From Hysterangium stoloniferum (lineage: Eukaryota > Basidiomycota > Agaricomycetes > Hysterangiales > Hysterangiaceae): a DNA stretch of 64,000 nt. Under the pieces are notes generated by a model. It made no database searches and was not told the origin of the DNA. It was given only the letters and a program-made list of their open reading frames with translations. Positions 32,391-42,199 of the stretch are shown piece by piece. The DNA lies in assembly GCA_015178975.1 (NCBI GenBank), contig WHVD01000009.1:1426001-1490000 (forward strand). The letters are read 5' to 3'. The position numbers were made by a program, and so were the translations under genes. Numbering within the stretch: the stretch's first letter is position 1; every line of letters starts with the position of its first letter.

Positions 32391-33010
32391 ACAAAGTATG
32401 TGAGATTAGTGGGTTCATAATTCAAAGGGTGGAAGACATTGAATGTGTCTGGATCCCACTGTTTACACCCCCCAGATCAAATTGATCCAGGCAGGCAAGT
32501 GCTCGCCAACATATTCACTCTCAAGGGCCTTATGCAAGGAAAATGAGAACAACTCATGATTGATTAAGCAATAATGTACATGACAGTGCTGGATAATAAA
32601 CAGTAAGGGATCTTGTTTCGCCCAAAGTGGTAGCTTGACATCATGGATTTTTTCACTGTTATTCTGTGTCCTAAAATCAATATTCGATCCATTGATAAGA
32701 AACCTGGATAAACCTACATGAGAGCCAAGCCATTGAAAAGAGACAACGCTACAAACTCTGCGCATGTAAAGAATTCTGGGATGAGCTCTCGTACATCACC
32801 ACGACTTTCATCTGATGCAGATCTGTATGCTCTCTGGATGTCACTGAACAAACAATCAGGTATGTCCCAGTCTCCACCCTACAAAGAAAATGTTCACCAG
32901 TTCTGTTTGACAGAAAGTGTCCAAAAGATGGGCCTACCTGTAACCACTTGAAGATATGTGTGAATGGTTCTAATCTCATCTCAAAAAGTGGGAAGAAGAT
33001 CTGGAAGGCT
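32391..33010 (-). pseudogene. BEACH-domain protein fragment
   Basis: Four exons can be read on the minus strand: (a) to about 32938, MRLEPFTHIFKWLQ; (b) about 32879-32766, [20 protein letters not shown], then [20 protein letters not shown]; (c) about 32710-32585, [29 protein letters not shown]; (d) about 32530-32395, [20 protein letters not shown], then [20 protein letters not shown]. This is the core of the BEACH domain, found in large scaffold proteins of membrane traffic (LYST/neurobeachin/BPH1 type). Introns of about 50-65 bp with GT...AG borders separate the exons. Damage: the His-Arg of the HR.ALES motif is His-Cys, consistent with CGT to TGT, and a run of six Cs at about 32464 shifts the frame after IWG. 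The gene is cut at about 32390, where X1 sequence begins. Confidence 0.85.
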
Positions 33011-33380
33011 TATAAACATTGCTCAAGATTTTTTGTTTGATCAAAGTACACACCCCCTATTACAATGGAATCTGAAATCAGTCCAATGCACACGAAAATG
33101 ATCTTGTCCATAACACCAGTGTCAACAAATCACGCATAAACACACCTGCAAGATATCCATAGTTGGCAATAAAAGTTAAAAATTAGAATATACACTGAGG
33201 AAGGATGAGGATTTGTACTTACCTTGAAGATGTGCCCCAGTTGGTATTTTACATATAATATTGAAAACATTGTTTCATCAAGCATCGAGTTGCACTGACG
33301 GTCTCTCGTAATTATATCGTAAATATTGTATAATATATATACGCGCGGGGTATCCCAGGGAGCTGAGCGCCTGGAGTATC
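33011..33380. other. flank of the BEACH fragment, AT-rich
   Basis: This may include further upstream introns or exons of the BEACH gene (a segment near 33225-33290 reads LDETMFSILYVKYQLGHIFK before a GTAAGT site on the minus strand), but the match to a BEACH N-terminus is too weak to call. No other feature is seen. Confidence 0.3.
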
Positions 33381-33845
33381 TTTTTTTTTTTTTAATACAT
33401 TTATATACCGCGTCGCATAACTAAGATACATAGCGGTCGGGAGAAAAGTACCCTAATGGTAGGTGGGGGCGGCAGGATGTGTATGTAGCTGGTTGGTATG
33501 GGCAAGAGGGTTGAATGTAGGGCGGGGAAGAGCAGGGATGGTGGGCCGGTTATGCTTTCCGGAACGCATCAGAGGCGGCGGTGAACTCAACTAGGGCTTC
33601 AAGGCCCTTGTTGGTGCCGAGGATAATGGGGAGAGATAGGTCTTGAGAGGCAGTGCGGAGGGTGTGGCGGTGCTCCTCGTGAAGGGGGCACTCAGAAAGG
33701 ATGTGGAGGCGGGACTGGATGTCTTCTGTGCCACAGGGACAGGAGGTCGGGAGGTCGGGGAGGAGACGTTGGTAGTAGGCGCCGAAGAAGCCGTGGCCCA
33801 AGATGGCCTGGATGCTGAGAGAGGCATGAACACGGAGGGAAAAAA
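33381..33845 (-). pseudogene. Tad1-like LINE, 5'-truncated 3' end
   Basis: The minus-strand frame (33842-33550) reads SLSIQAILGHGFFGAYYQRL, LPTSCPCGTEDIQSRLHILS, ECPLHEEHRHTLRTASQDLS and ALVEFTAASDAFRKA. This is the cysteine-bearing C-terminal region that follows RNase H in basidiomycete Tad1-type non-LTR retrotransposons. A 3' tail is visible as a run of Ts at about 33381-33392, i.e. a poly(A) on the minus strand. Only about 465 bp remain, the usual result of incomplete reverse transcription. The upstream end joins X5 sequence. Confidence 0.88.
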
Positions 33846-34275
33846 ATGGCTTAAAATTAAGTCACTGGAAAAGGTCCCGCCTCCAAAGATGGCCTTTAAA
33901 CCGAGAGCCATAAATATTATATCATAGAGTTATGACTGTAAATACAGAAAATAATAGATTAATTATAATCAATAAACTGAAAAAGGAAAAAGCTGTGAAG
34001 TATGTACAAAACTGGTTTGGTCACTTTATCTGAATATTTCCGTGGATATCGACAAGGGACTTTGTACTTCGTGTTCATCCAAACATCAGTAAGATGAGAG
34101 AACCTTGTCTTTCTATCCTTCTCGACGTACCGAGTTGTGCACTTTCCGGATTCCCCCTTTATATCGTGTATGGCACTTTCCAACAAATGGACATGTGTCA
34201 TACAGACAGTAGCTTCGTCCCTATCCGGTATAATGCAAGACTACAATAGTACATACCCCGGGCCGACTTGAACTT
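33846..34275 (-). pseudogene. X5 gene module, copy 1, with a scrap of X1 exon 2
   Basis: The minus-strand frame 34201-33959 encodes MTHVHLLESAIHDIKGESGK and NTKYKVPCRYPRKYSDKVTK, ending SFFLFQFIDYN. The same C-terminal sequence is found at 37648-37860 (plus) and near 59510-59600 (minus). The proximal flank with GGCGGGACCTTTTCCAGTGAC is shared with 37925-37965. Between 34205 and 34275 a short stretch matches X1 exon 2 (TAGCTTCGTCCCTATCC). Family unknown. Confidence 0.5.
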
Positions 34276-34980
34276 GTTTCGGACGAATGTTTATCAACAA
34301 GGAAGAATGACCAATTCTATGACCAATCGGCCGAGTCGAAGATGCTCAAGTATTTATGATGGGGACGCGTAAACGTTGTCGTGAGAACCGCGTATGTTGG
34401 GCACACCTAAACTCGGCTGTAGTGACCAATTTTTTAACGCTGACAGCACGAGGTTGGAGCCCCGTGGCTTCTGATGAGCCAGATGACATACAGTGAATAC
34501 GCCAGCTTCTCTGTCTGTGTCGGAACAATCCGAAAACAGGCGTCAATACCCCGATGAGACGTTGACCGAACAGCTGATCAGGTCATGATTTGGTCGAACG
34601 ATTACCGTAACACCTGGCCAGGAACCCAGCTTTTCACTCATGCTAAGGAGGCATTCCGCGGCTATAGGCACGCCAGCTGCCGAAAAGTTGCGACCCTCGC
34701 GCTTGTTGATCAGGTTTATCTCTGATTTAGGGGCCCAAGCGGAATATGTGGTAAGTAGAATATTTCTTGAAAACGGGAATTGAACGCGCCGCTAACAAAG
34801 CTTAGTACTTCATAATACTTACAAGAGGGTGTTATTACAATTACACTACAAGACCTACATCGACACATGCTTCATTTAGCCAACGTGACCATCAACAACT
34901 ATTGTATATCCAAGAGCGCCGACCCAGACATACCCAAAAACTCATGAGATACGTTTGTTTTCCTAATATTCCTAGCATTT
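34276..34980. other. unassigned stretch with a short shared block
   Basis: Around 34365-34430 the sequence GTAAACGTTGTCGTGAGAAC and its flanks match 43974-44030, downstream of another X1/X5 copy. Otherwise no frame longer than 70 codons and no recognised motif. The GAACGCGCCGCTAACAA string near 34785 is not part of a tRNA fold that I can complete. Confidence 0.35.
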
Positions 34981-35520
34981 CCACAGGAACAGCGTCAGGA
35001 AATGTTTCCAGCTCACTGCCATGGCGGCAGACCTCCGCGAAAAGCCCAGAGAAGGAGAAAAAGGAAGCAGAAAGGGAAAAGGATCACTGTTGCCGCAACT
35101 GCCCATGACTGTTGACCACACGTTCTCTCGCTCGCCACTTCCACTCAACGGGATCATAAGCCTCCGAAACAGGATCTTCCACCCTGTCCTCAAACGCCAA
35201 AGAAATCAGCCCCGTCAACATTCGAGGCGTTGTTCACACCGCCACCACGTATGCCGTTGCAACCGATCCAGCCCGCTGTAATGTCCCTCGACGTACAAGC
35301 TCGATCAGTTACCTCGAAAGCAACACTGGGTAAGCGATTGCTCGACGAGATTCGTGAAAATAGACATCGCCGCGTACTTTGAAGGGAAAAGTTTGAGTTT
35401 GGCGAGATTAGGAGGGTGGGAGAGTAGGGAGACGTCGTCCGTGATGGAGCCTATCAATAATGCGACGAGCGTGATAAGAGAGGGGACATTGAACATGGAT
35501 GGTAAGGAAGTGAATTAAAT
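34981..35520 (+). pseudogene. X3 gene module, copy 1
   Basis: The frame 35021-35281 begins MAADLREKPREGEKGSRKGK and continues PQLPMTVDH, SPLPLNGIISLRNRIFHPVL, KRQRNQ; after a stop it resumes QHWVSDCSTRFVKIDI and MEPINNATSV, ending DGKEVN. The same order occurs at 49950-49450, 45945-45437 and 57480-56975, all minus. In the copy at 49.9-49.5 kb it is one frame of 157 codons, which suggests this is the coding strand, but the opposite strand is also open in several copies. Function unknown. Confidence 0.45.
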
Positions 35521-35599
35521 GTGGAAGAGGCCGAGCTTGATTGAGAGCTCACAAGTCGGTGCGTCAAGTCGATAGATGTTTTGTCTCATGGTTTGACTT

Positions 35600-35965
35600 G
35601 ATTGGGTGGGCTAATGCTTCAATTATTTTCTTCGTTTTATTGATAGAACAATGAGCGACGCAACAACAATATTCTTTGGCTACGACCCGTGCTAAACAAA
35701 GCCACACCGCAAAAAGGTCCCCGTGCATGTACACATCAAGGACACTATCTGTCGTGCGCTCAAGCAACGGTGAGTGTTATGTGCAGCGACGAATAGTTAT
35801 ATACTTGACAATGATTTTCTAGACATCCTGTGGTGATCGGCGGTGCGTGTATTGCCTTGATACACATCGCTCTGGTATTCACGCTGCTTGGCGCGATCGT
35901 TTATTTGGCACACTCTCGTCTTCAAAACGCGCTCGTCAAGGGACATATTTGATTCATGGGTTCAA
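35600..35965 (+). pseudogene. X2 membrane protein gene, truncated copy 1
   Basis: An exon ending HVHIKDTICRALKQ is followed by a 50-bp intron (GTGAGTGTTATG...TTTTCTAG at about 35772-35822) and a second exon with VIGGACIALIHIALVFTLLG AIVYLAHSRLQNA, a clear membrane segment. At about 35940 the coding stops matching X2 and continues as X1 exon 1 (FDSWVQQL), so the copy is a chimera. The full form is at 54.44-55.5 kb. Confidence 0.6.
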
Positions 35966-36215
35966 CAACTGGTATGTTAATATTTTGTTTCAGGGATCGA
36001 CTCCAATGTGTCGGACTTTTTTTTGTTTAGTGCCGTGGTTTTGCAACTTGCCTAGAACCGCCGCAAGGCTTGCTGGATTCATCAGGAATTGAGCAAGGCA
36101 TGTGCAAAATTGAGAGGGACGCCATGACTAGGTGGTTCGCACCCGTTATTCGAAATTCAACGGAAGTCGAAGTCGGCCCCGGTTACTTGTGTGGTCTGGC
36201 ATTAAGGTAGGCGTC
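35940..36215 (+). pseudogene. X1 gene family, fragment 2 (end of exon 1 and exon 2)
   Basis: GACATATTTGATTCATGGGTTCAACAACTG is X1 exon 1 followed by its intron and the exon 2 start CRGFATCLEPP-like coding, in which the sequence reads PWFCNLPRTAARLAGFIRN in one frame. It continues through DIERDAMTRW-like sequence and stops at about 36215, where unrelated AT-rich DNA begins. Confidence 0.6.
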
Positions 36216-36735
36216 ACTTTAGTTTGGCACCTGTATATGTAAGCAAAAAAGTGACCTACTCACACTCCTTTCTGTGCACCCACAACATAGATAATCTGTA
36301 ATTAAAGCCCAGGGAAGTGGAGTTGGGATCCATTCCTCCAGTTCTCAGGTTTAAAACTTGAAAAATAATTCACCCTTGCCAAGTAGTAGGACTTACAAAT
36401 TTTGACTTTTTTTTTGAGTCTCTGAATGCTTAAAAACTTGTTTCCATGTGATTCTGAGATTTTCAAAAATTTGCAAGTGTCAGTATTGGCCGCTTACATA
36501 ATCATCACGTGATATATTGGGCAGCCTTGTTTTAAGGGCCTAAAATTGGGAAAGAAAACTATTAAATTCAAATATATATACTTATCAATCATTAAATGAA
36601 TGGAAAATCCATATCGGGGAACTTACCTTCCCGCTATGTGCAGATTTGGGAGCCCCTAAACTGGAGAAGCTACTCCTTGAAGAGGCCCAGCACCTTCTAA
36701 AGAAAAGAGCCTATAGCTGAATTATGTTGCACATT
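36216..36735. other. AT-rich unassigned stretch
   Basis: No frame above 60 codons, no repeat shared with the rest of the window that I could find. It separates an X1 fragment from a copia gag remnant. Confidence 0.4.
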
Positions 36736-37260
36736 GAAGATGAACCAAGGGTAGTAGAAATGGTGAATGACGATCCAAGGAACGCATGGGACAACTGAAA
36801 AACAATGTACAGAATGCATTTAACCAATGGTCGAACAATGTTATTGTCAGCAATTGTTTGAATGTGCTATGACTGAACAGGTATTATCGAATAGAAAGTC
36901 CAAATGGATTCAATCAGATTGAAACTATTAGAAGTGAATCATGTTATAGAAGACACAGACTATCTCACCCTGTTTATGAGTGTGCTGCTGGAGGAGCTTG
37001 ACATTACGATTGACTATGAATTGGACACAATCGAAGAAATCCTAAATGAATTGGGACAAATTGAAATAAGAAAAGAGGGTAGCCCCACATTCTCAGAAGG
37101 TTCAGCATTTGCTGCAAGGAGAGGCAGGTATGCATTCAAGTCCCCACAATGTGCACACGATGCTGTACGAGGAATCGGAAATAAATGGTGAAAAGCTCTA
37201 TATGATTTTATGTCAAGGAACTCAATTGAACGTGTTCGGAATATGACAGTATTCTTCAAA
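36736..37260 (+). pseudogene. copia gag remnant, copy 2
   Basis: Read in three frames: DDPRNAWDN, MHLTNGRTML and a frame from 36904 with MDSIRLKLLEVNHVIEDTDY, LTLFMSVLLEELDITIDYEL, EEILNELGQIEIRKE and FSEGSAFAARRG. This order is typical of the gag region of Ty1/copia polyproteins before the zinc knuckle. A minus-strand relative lies at 29701-30000. It runs directly into a block that follows copia RNase H at 60.0 kb, so an internal deletion has removed almost all of pol. Confidence 0.75.
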
Positions 37261-37620
37261 TTTCCTTCTGCCCATATGTGGGCCGATTGTCATAGGGGAT
37301 AGGAATAGTGATAATGTGAGAGATATGGGTAGTGATAATATGTGTGGGGCGTGGAAATATGGAAAATAAGGAGAGTGATTAATATGGAAGAACAGGGAAA
37401 ACATGACATCCTTGAAGTCGCTCAGATCATGGTGTCCATGCAAATTCCATGGGTGAACAAGTTCTGACAAGGTCAAATTTTACAGACAACACACAATGAG
37501 CTGCCAGGAAAATGCACATTGGCAGGAAAGAGAAGCTGGCAGAATTACTTTTTCATCTGGCTTCATCATAAACGTGTTTACTCCTCCTTTCCACTCTTAA
37601 TGGAAGTGTATCCCAATCTC
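37261..37620 (+). mobile_element. copia 3' end / LTR block, copy 1
   Basis: The segment TTCCTTCTGCCCATATGTGG onward is the reverse complement of 59990-59740, with shared landmarks GGGGATAGGAATAGTGATAATG and GATCATGGTGTCC. At 60 kb it follows copia RNase H, so it is likely the 3' untranslated region and LTR of that element. LTR ends are not certain; a start at the TGTGGGCC motif (about 37276) is possible. Confidence 0.5.
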
Positions 37621-37970
37621 TTTCTTTTTTAATCAAAAGAATGAAGAGTGAAAGCCGAGGATGGTGGAGCCCAACTCAGCCGCACCAGTCGATACGTCAG
37701 CAGAAGGATAGAAAGAAAAGGTTCTCTCACTGATGTTTTCCTGAACACGAAGTACAAAGTCCTTTGTCAATATGCACGTAAATCTTCAGATAAATTGACC
37801 AAGCCAGTTTTGTACATACGTCACAGCTTTTCTCTTTTTCAGTTTATTTATGATAACTAATCTATTCTTTTCCGTATTTACAGTCATAATGCTATCATTT
37901 AATGATTATGGCACTCGGTGTTTAAAGGCCATCTTTGGAGGCGGGGCCTTTTCCAGTGACTTAGTAGACC
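37621..37970 (+). pseudogene. X5 gene module, copy 2
   Basis: The frame 37648-37860 encodes MKAEDGGAQLSRTSRYVSRR, then LNTKYKVLCQYARKSSDKLT and ends FSLFQFIYDN. It is homologous to 34201-33959 (minus) and to a third copy at about 59650-59440 (minus). Its 3' flank carries the GGCGGGGCCTTTTCCAGTGAC string. Confidence 0.5.
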
Positions 37971-39115
37971 AGTGTTAATTGGCAATTTGAACTACATTCA
38001 AAGCGGTGTCTCACAAACATAGAAAGAGCCTGATGAACCTTGTCGAGGGTTCTCTTTCCATTTTCGTGACACACCTCTTGTCTATACCTCACACTCCCCA
38101 TGTGCGACCATGAGGTAGTATTGAGTCACCCCGACCAGGTCGAAGTGCTACCCCCAGTGATCTCGCCTGCTGCCCTCGAATCTCAACGGATCGCAGTCCT
38201 CGAAAGTCATTGTCAGGATATACTTCAGAGACTATGGGCGTGTAATAGAGAGGGTCACGGCCTCTGTTACCACAGACCAGGTCACGAGCATGTATCGATC
38301 ACCAAGGACGCATTTGATTCATGGGTTCAGCAACGGGTATTGTAAGCTTTTGTTTCAAGAATTGACTGCAATGTTGGATTGATTTTTCGTTGAGTGCCGT
38401 GGTTTTGCAACTTTCCTGGAGCCGCCACAAGGCTTGCTGGATTCATCAGGAATTGGGCAAGGCATGTCTGACATTGAGAGAGAAGCCATGACTAGGTGGT
38501 GCACACATGTCATTCGTAATCCAACGGACATCGAAGTTGGCCCCCGTCACGTTTGTGGTCTGGCAATGGAGCGGATCGGGACAAAGCTACTGTATGGCAC
38601 CAAGATATCCATTTTGGTTGGGAAGTGCTTCTTAAACACATGACATGTGGAGGAGCACCAAAGGAGGGTTGTAAGGCTCACAGACATAGGCGAGGGGGAA
38701 AAGACAAGGAATAGACTGCTTAAAAATGAGCTAACAGTGGGGAAATTGAGCATAATTGTTAAAGAGGGGATGGATCTCTTGAGGAATGTTAGCTTGTGGT
38801 AAATGCCATTCATTGCATGCTCAAATAATGTTGCAGAAGGCCGTCTTACCTGCGTAAAATCTGATATCGGGGGAAATGGCTTCTCATAAATACATATACC
38901 GCCTTTATATCCGGCCTTGGCACTAACGAAGAGGCGAATATCGGCAGAGCCATAGTAGTGATGGCGCATGTAATCGATCTCATCGTGTTTATCGAGGCTT
39001 CACCAGCTAAAATGGTTCCCCGCAGCTTCCTGGTGACTGCTATGCTGTCGCCTCGATATTCCTATCACACCTTGGCGGATACCTTTAAGCACCCTTAGAC
39101 AATCGACCATTCCGT
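37971..39115 (+). pseudogene. X1 gene family, copy 3 (promoter region, exons 1-3)
   Basis: The upstream 130 bp (AAAGCGGTGTCTCACAAACA onward) match the region upstream of copy 7 at 59.3 kb. Exon 1 starts at ATG 38100: MCDHEVVLSHPDQVEVLPPV, LESQRIAVLESHCQDILQRL, DAFDSWVQQRVL. A short intron leads to exon 2 (38398-38640: LLDSSGIGQGMSDIEREAMT, GLAMERIGTKLLYGTKISIL, VGKCFLNT). TGA follows where other copies have CGA (Arg), then RLTDIGEGEKTRNRLL and LSIIVKEGMDLL. The exon 3 start is at about 38875. It is cut at about 39115 by module R1. Copies 1, 4 and 7 show that exons 4-5 are missing here. Confidence 0.6.
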
Positions 39116-39480
39116 TGGGGAATAAACTCTTCAAATTAATAAAGGATTATACGGCTCTTCTCACTTGAGGGTAAATCCATACCCATAATGTTTGCATGGG
39201 GAGCCTTGCTAGTATGGGGAGAAATTGGAGGCACAGTTTGGTAAAAGTATCGGAAGATACGGCTATCATTATCAGCCGTGTCGGCCTGAATAGGGGCCAG
39301 CTTTCCCGATCCCCGCTGCCTAAGTCCTGAGCCAGTCGAGTGATCGTGTCTGAGGCATCCAGGCATCAGGCTGACGGCTTTGCATAGAATTCCGCAGCAA
39401 GGGTCACACAGCCTGCCACCAGGGTCACGCAGCATGGGCAAGTCTTCTTGCACGTCGCCTTCGATAAGGTATGTTGATGA
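39116..39480 (-). repeat. dispersed module R1, copy 2
   Basis: Almost full-length R1 on the minus strand, with an open frame from 39498 (MDMATNSSTYLIEGDVQEDL, PMLRDPGGRLCDPCCGIL). It is close to the copies that form part of the inverted repeat at 50 and 52.5 kb, and stands in the same order next to X1 as in the right arm. Confidence 0.7.
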
Positions 39481-40137
39481 GTTTGTGGCCATGTCCAAAC
39501 TCTAAGCCTTGCCAAACACTGCACCATGACGGCCGAACAACAACATTCCCAACAGTCCCGTCGCAGTTACAGCCCCTGCTCATAGGTGACAAAGTCCCAG
39601 AAGCTCTTTCGTTTGCCCACTGTGTCTTGTCGAAACCCACGCAAAGTCTAGAGAAGGAGACTAAGAAAGAGATGCAACAGATGCAACAAGACAAGAGGGT
39701 ACAGGCATGCCATTTATTTTGAATATTTAAAGGAAGCATCACAGTTGCCGCAACTGTCCATGGATGTCGACAACCAGAAGCTCTCTCGCTCGTCACGTCC
39801 ACTGAAGGGGATCCTAAGCCTCGTCAACAGGATCCTCCACCCTGTCCTCAAACGCCAAAGCTATCAGTCCCAAGTGGAAGGAGGCCGAGCTTGATTTGGG
39901 AGCTCCCAAGTTGGTGCGTCAGGTCGATGGATGTTTTGTCTTCATGGTTTGGCTTTGATTGGGTTGGCTAATGCTTCACTTCTCCTCCTCGTTTTATTTA
40001 CAGGACAATGAAAGACAGCATAACTGACAAAATTGGACTGAGCTAGAATAGAAGAGGGGCAGCGGATTCCCAAGGCTCAGTCGCTGCGTAGTGGGGCTGT
40101 AGGGAAACGACTGAGGTTGCACTCCATAGCATCGCAT
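39481..40137 (-). repeat. X1/R1/X3-associated block shared with the right palindrome arm
   Basis: 39480-39720 (minus) encodes SPMSRGCNCDGTVGNVVVRP followed by SWCSVWQGLEFGH, a CxC-containing module also at 41330-41560, 49985-50160 and 52740-52980. 39735-39900 (plus) is the start of X3. The stretch to 40137 matches 53240-53425 base for base with few changes. Confidence 0.65.
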
Positions 40138-40142
40138 ATCTA

Positions 40143-40447
40143 TGTTGAAACAGTTGAATAACTCTTGACAAACACCCTGTGAGTGTGAGGAAAGTAAACA
40201 CTTAATGTATTCAATTGTGAAATAACTACATACCTGTGAGTGTGAGGAAAGTAAACACTAAGGAGACTTTCCCACACCCACAGCGGAGTATACTACAGGG
40301 TGCTTACCTAAGCACCTACACATCAGTTACCTTACTAGGTAACTCACTCAATACTGCACCTACAGTGCTGGGAAAAATACTACAAATATCAGAAAAATAT
40401 AGGGAACATCATAGACTATGTAAGAGCTGTAATATCATACTTTAACA
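40143..40447. mobile_element. 305-bp solo LTR with perfect target duplication and an empty site elsewhere
   Basis: It starts TGTTGAAAC and ends TTTAACA (terminal inverted TGTTGAAA/TTTAACA with one mismatch). ATCTA flanks it at 40138-40142 and 40448-40452. The sister copy of the host repeat at 53425 runs GCATACATATATACGCG without interruption, which is the empty site. Inside, CCTGTGAGTGTGAGGAAAGT recurs at 40178 and 40230. The size and termini suggest a copia LTR. Confidence 0.9.
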
Positions 40448-40452
40448 ATCTA

Positions 40453-41125
40453 TATATGCGTGTGGGTGAAAAATGCGCTCGTACGATGAAAGGAAAAATA
40501 TAAGCGGATAGTCTAGCCCGATATACGATCTGGGTGTTCCCGCGTTTGGGGTATGAGCATTGCCGGTTTTTGTCACAACAACATTGTTTGCCCCATCACA
40601 CGCAGTATGTATATCTTGTCCGCTAAGACCCACATGAGCTAGTTTCGACTGTGTATAAAAGGCGGGACGCCGTGCATCTGGTACTGTAGAAAATAGTGAG
40701 GCGATAGCTGTCAAGAAGATGAATTCTATGTGAAAGACGTTGAAATTGCCTGTAAGCAGGTGCGAAGAATCGATCGATGGGTTTTCTTTCATTGTGGGCT
40801 TGCATTGGGTTCATTAATGCGTCCCTTTGCTTCGTTTCCTTAATAGGACAATCAAAGAGCGCATGAACAGTCTCTTGTTTAGAGTCGAGGGACTTATTCT
40901 TTTGGCGTTTGAGGACTGGGTGCCGCATCGTGTTGCGGATGCCTGTGACCCCGTTGAACGGAAGTGGCGAGCGAGTGAAATTCTGGTTGTCGACATCATT
41001 CATGGACGGCTGCGGCAACAGTAATACTTGCCCCTTTCTGCTTCCTTTTTTCCTTCTCTGTGCTTTTTGCGGATGTCTGCCACCATGGCAGTGAGCTGGA
41101 AACCTTTCCTGACGCTGTTACTGTG
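40453..41125 (-). pseudogene. X3 gene module, copy 2, with its upstream block
   Basis: The minus-strand frame 41018-40623 (131 codons) starts MPQPSMNDVDNQNFTRSPLP and FNGVTGIRNTMRHPVLKRQK, then continues ETVHALFDCPIKETKQRDAL and further. 40453-40800 matches 53430-53780. Compared with the other X3 copies the second half of the protein is different, so either it is an alternative exon or a fusion. Confidence 0.45.
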
Positions 41126-41580
41126 GAGATGGTATGAATATTAGTAAAACCAACGCATCTCATGAGTTTTTGGGTACTGGGTCGGCGCTGTTGGACATGT
41201 TGAGAAATGACGAGCGAGAGAGCTTCCAGTCGTCGACATCCATGGCCGACTGCGGCAACTGTAATACTTCCTCTATATATTTAAAGGAAATTGTATGTCT
41301 CTACCCTCTTGTCTTGTTGCATCTGTTCGATCTCTTCTTTATTCTCCTTCTCTGGTCTTTACGCGGGTTTCGACGAGACACGCTGCTTAAACGAAAGAGC
41401 TTCTGGGAAGTTGTCAATATGAGCCGGTGCCGTGATTGCGACAGGACTTTTCGAAATTGTCTCGTTCGGCCGTCATGGTGCAGTGTTTGGGAAGGTTTAG
41501 GCTTTGGGCATAGCCTCGACTCGTCAACATACCTTATCGAAGGCGACGCGCGGTAAGACTTTCCCAACTACAGAAATAAA
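41126..41580 (+). repeat. CxC module, copy in plus orientation
   Basis: A frame of 140 codons (41134-41556) includes a Leu-rich stretch (PLVLLHLFDLFFILLLW) and VVNMSRCRDCDRTFRNCLVR followed by PSWCSVWEGLGFGH. The second half is the module seen next to R1 elsewhere. Whether it is translated is not clear. Confidence 0.4.
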
Positions 41581-41599
41581 GAAAAATGCTAGTCAGTTT

Positions 41600-42180
41600 C
41601 AATAGCATGAATTCAACTCGTCAACCAAGTAGCAAATCCTATGGGGAGCTGACTGCCCTATCGGCAGGGAACTGGTCTCTTCGCCGACAGTCATCTGCAC
41701 AGGCTTGATCATGCTGCGTGGCAGCTGTGTGACCCTTGTTATACAGAGCGCCGTCAGCCTGATGCCTGGGTGAACCAGATACAATCAGGCGGCTGGCTCA
41801 GGACTTGAGCAATCGTATCGGGAAAACCGACAAGTAGTCAGGCCTGTCGCCCTGATCAGGATTTTCGGTTTTGTCCGACACTTCTACCTAGCAATACCTT
41901 CAAGTTTCTCCGCATACTCGACCAGCTCTTCATGAAGACCTTTGTTAGATATAGTGAATCGGCACATTAGCTACATGCTGTGTATAGTTAACTCCGTGAA
42001 AATTCGTTGCCTCGTTCGTGTCCCTGTCCGTGCCTGAACTCCTGTACTTCCAGTGCTTCGCATCCACCTCCTTTTTGCATTCTGAAAACATTTGGGGCAT
42101 GTATTCTTTTTTTTTTTAAAAAGTGATAGATTGTTGCATAAGATTTTTTTGAATTCGAAAGGTTTATTCCCCAACAATGG
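41600..42180 (+). repeat. dispersed module R1, copy 3
   Basis: The segment with GCCGTCAGCCTGATGCCTGG, GGCTGGCTCAGGACTTGAG and TTTCTCCGCATACTCGACC is R1 in plus orientation, more diverged than the copies at 39, 50 and 52 kb. AT-rich sequence follows to 42180, including a T10 run at 42107. Confidence 0.55.
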
Positions 42181-42199
42181 ATTATCTAAGTGTGCTGTA

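Noticed and set aside
34740-34860. Minus-strand GTTCAATTCCCG resembling a tRNA T-loop
   Set aside because: The T stem does not pair and no A box or acceptor stem is present.
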